Shown one piece after another: positions 5,370 through 5,432 of a stretch of 5,432 nucleotides of DNA (its first letter is position 1; the number at the start of each line of letters is the position of its first letter). The position numbers and the translations under genes were made by a program. The notes below the pieces were generated by a model, which worked only from the letters and a program-made list of their open reading frames with translations, did not search any database and was not told the DNA's origin. The DNA comes from Castellaniella sp049651205 (GTDB lineage Bacteria > Pseudomonadota > Gammaproteobacteria > Burkholderiales > Burkholderiaceae_B): assembly GCF_049651205.1 (NCBI RefSeq), contig NZ_JBASBR010000008.1:1-5432 (forward strand), read 5' to 3'.

Positions 5370-5432
5370 GCCTGACGATGACCTACTTTCACAGGTGTCC
5401 ACCCACTATCATCGGCGCGAAGGCGTTTCACT
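5370..5432 (-). rRNA. rrf: 5S ribosomal RNA, 3' portion (5' part beyond the window)
   Basis: The minus strand holds the conserved 3' half of bacterial 5S rRNA. GTGAAACGCC is followed by GCGCCGATGATAGTGGG, then GTGAAAGTAGGTCATCG and a terminal GTCAGGC. This arrangement is typical of betaproteobacteria. About 63 nt of a roughly 115-nt molecule are present. The 3' end is placed at 5370, where the final GGC should pair with the missing 5' end. The rest of the operon (23S, 16S) is expected to the right. It transcribes towards dctR, so the two units converge. Confidence 0.93.

Noticed and set aside
1..5432. Mobile elements, CRISPR arrays, tRNA genes or phage genes
   Set aside because: No array-like repeats, transposase or integrase motifs, terminal inverted repeats or tRNA-like cloverleaf were seen. 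Nearly all sequence is explained by the Dct genes and the 5S end.

Overview
The window looks like chromosomal DNA of a betaproteobacterium, most likely Burkholderiales and perhaps Alcaligenaceae. The evidence is the 5S rRNA end at the right edge, moderately GC-rich coding sequence and the style of the proteins. The family placement is inference; no genus can be read from the sequence alone.

Left half, minus strand: a TRAP (tripartite ATP-independent periplasmic) transporter operon of the C4-dicarboxylate (Dct) type, running right to left. The order is a first solute-binding protein with a TTG start (1313-2326), a second full-length solute-binding protein (271-1272), a strong intercistronic hairpin (233-255), then the start of the small membrane subunit DctQ (207 down to the left edge, truncated). 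The large permease DctM is expected beyond the left edge. The unusual point is two intact, clearly diverged binding proteins in tandem ahead of one membrane module.

Middle and right, plus strand: a divergently transcribed two-component system. It consists of a membrane-bound PAS histidine kinase of the DctS/DctB kind (2490-4478) and a FixJ/NarL-type response regulator of the DctR kind (4601-5191). The 163-bp divergent spacer (2327-2489) carries a perfect 14-bp palindrome. It directly abuts the best sigma-70-like promoter for the transporter operon, where a class II activator site is expected. The likely circuit is: DctS senses dicarboxylate in the periplasm, phosphorylates DctR, and DctR activates the TRAP operon.

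Right edge: a 178-nt non-coding stretch holds several hairpins, including a textbook 16-bp intrinsic terminator. It is followed by the 3' end of a 5S rRNA gene on the minus strand, so a ribosomal RNA operon converges on dctR.

Overall this is a recognisable transport-and-sensing locus rather than a wholly new system. The points worth attention are the duplicated binding protein with a weak start, the placement of the operator palindrome, the hairpin between binding protein and membrane subunit, and the unusually long kinase-regulator gap with its own possible regulatory signals.
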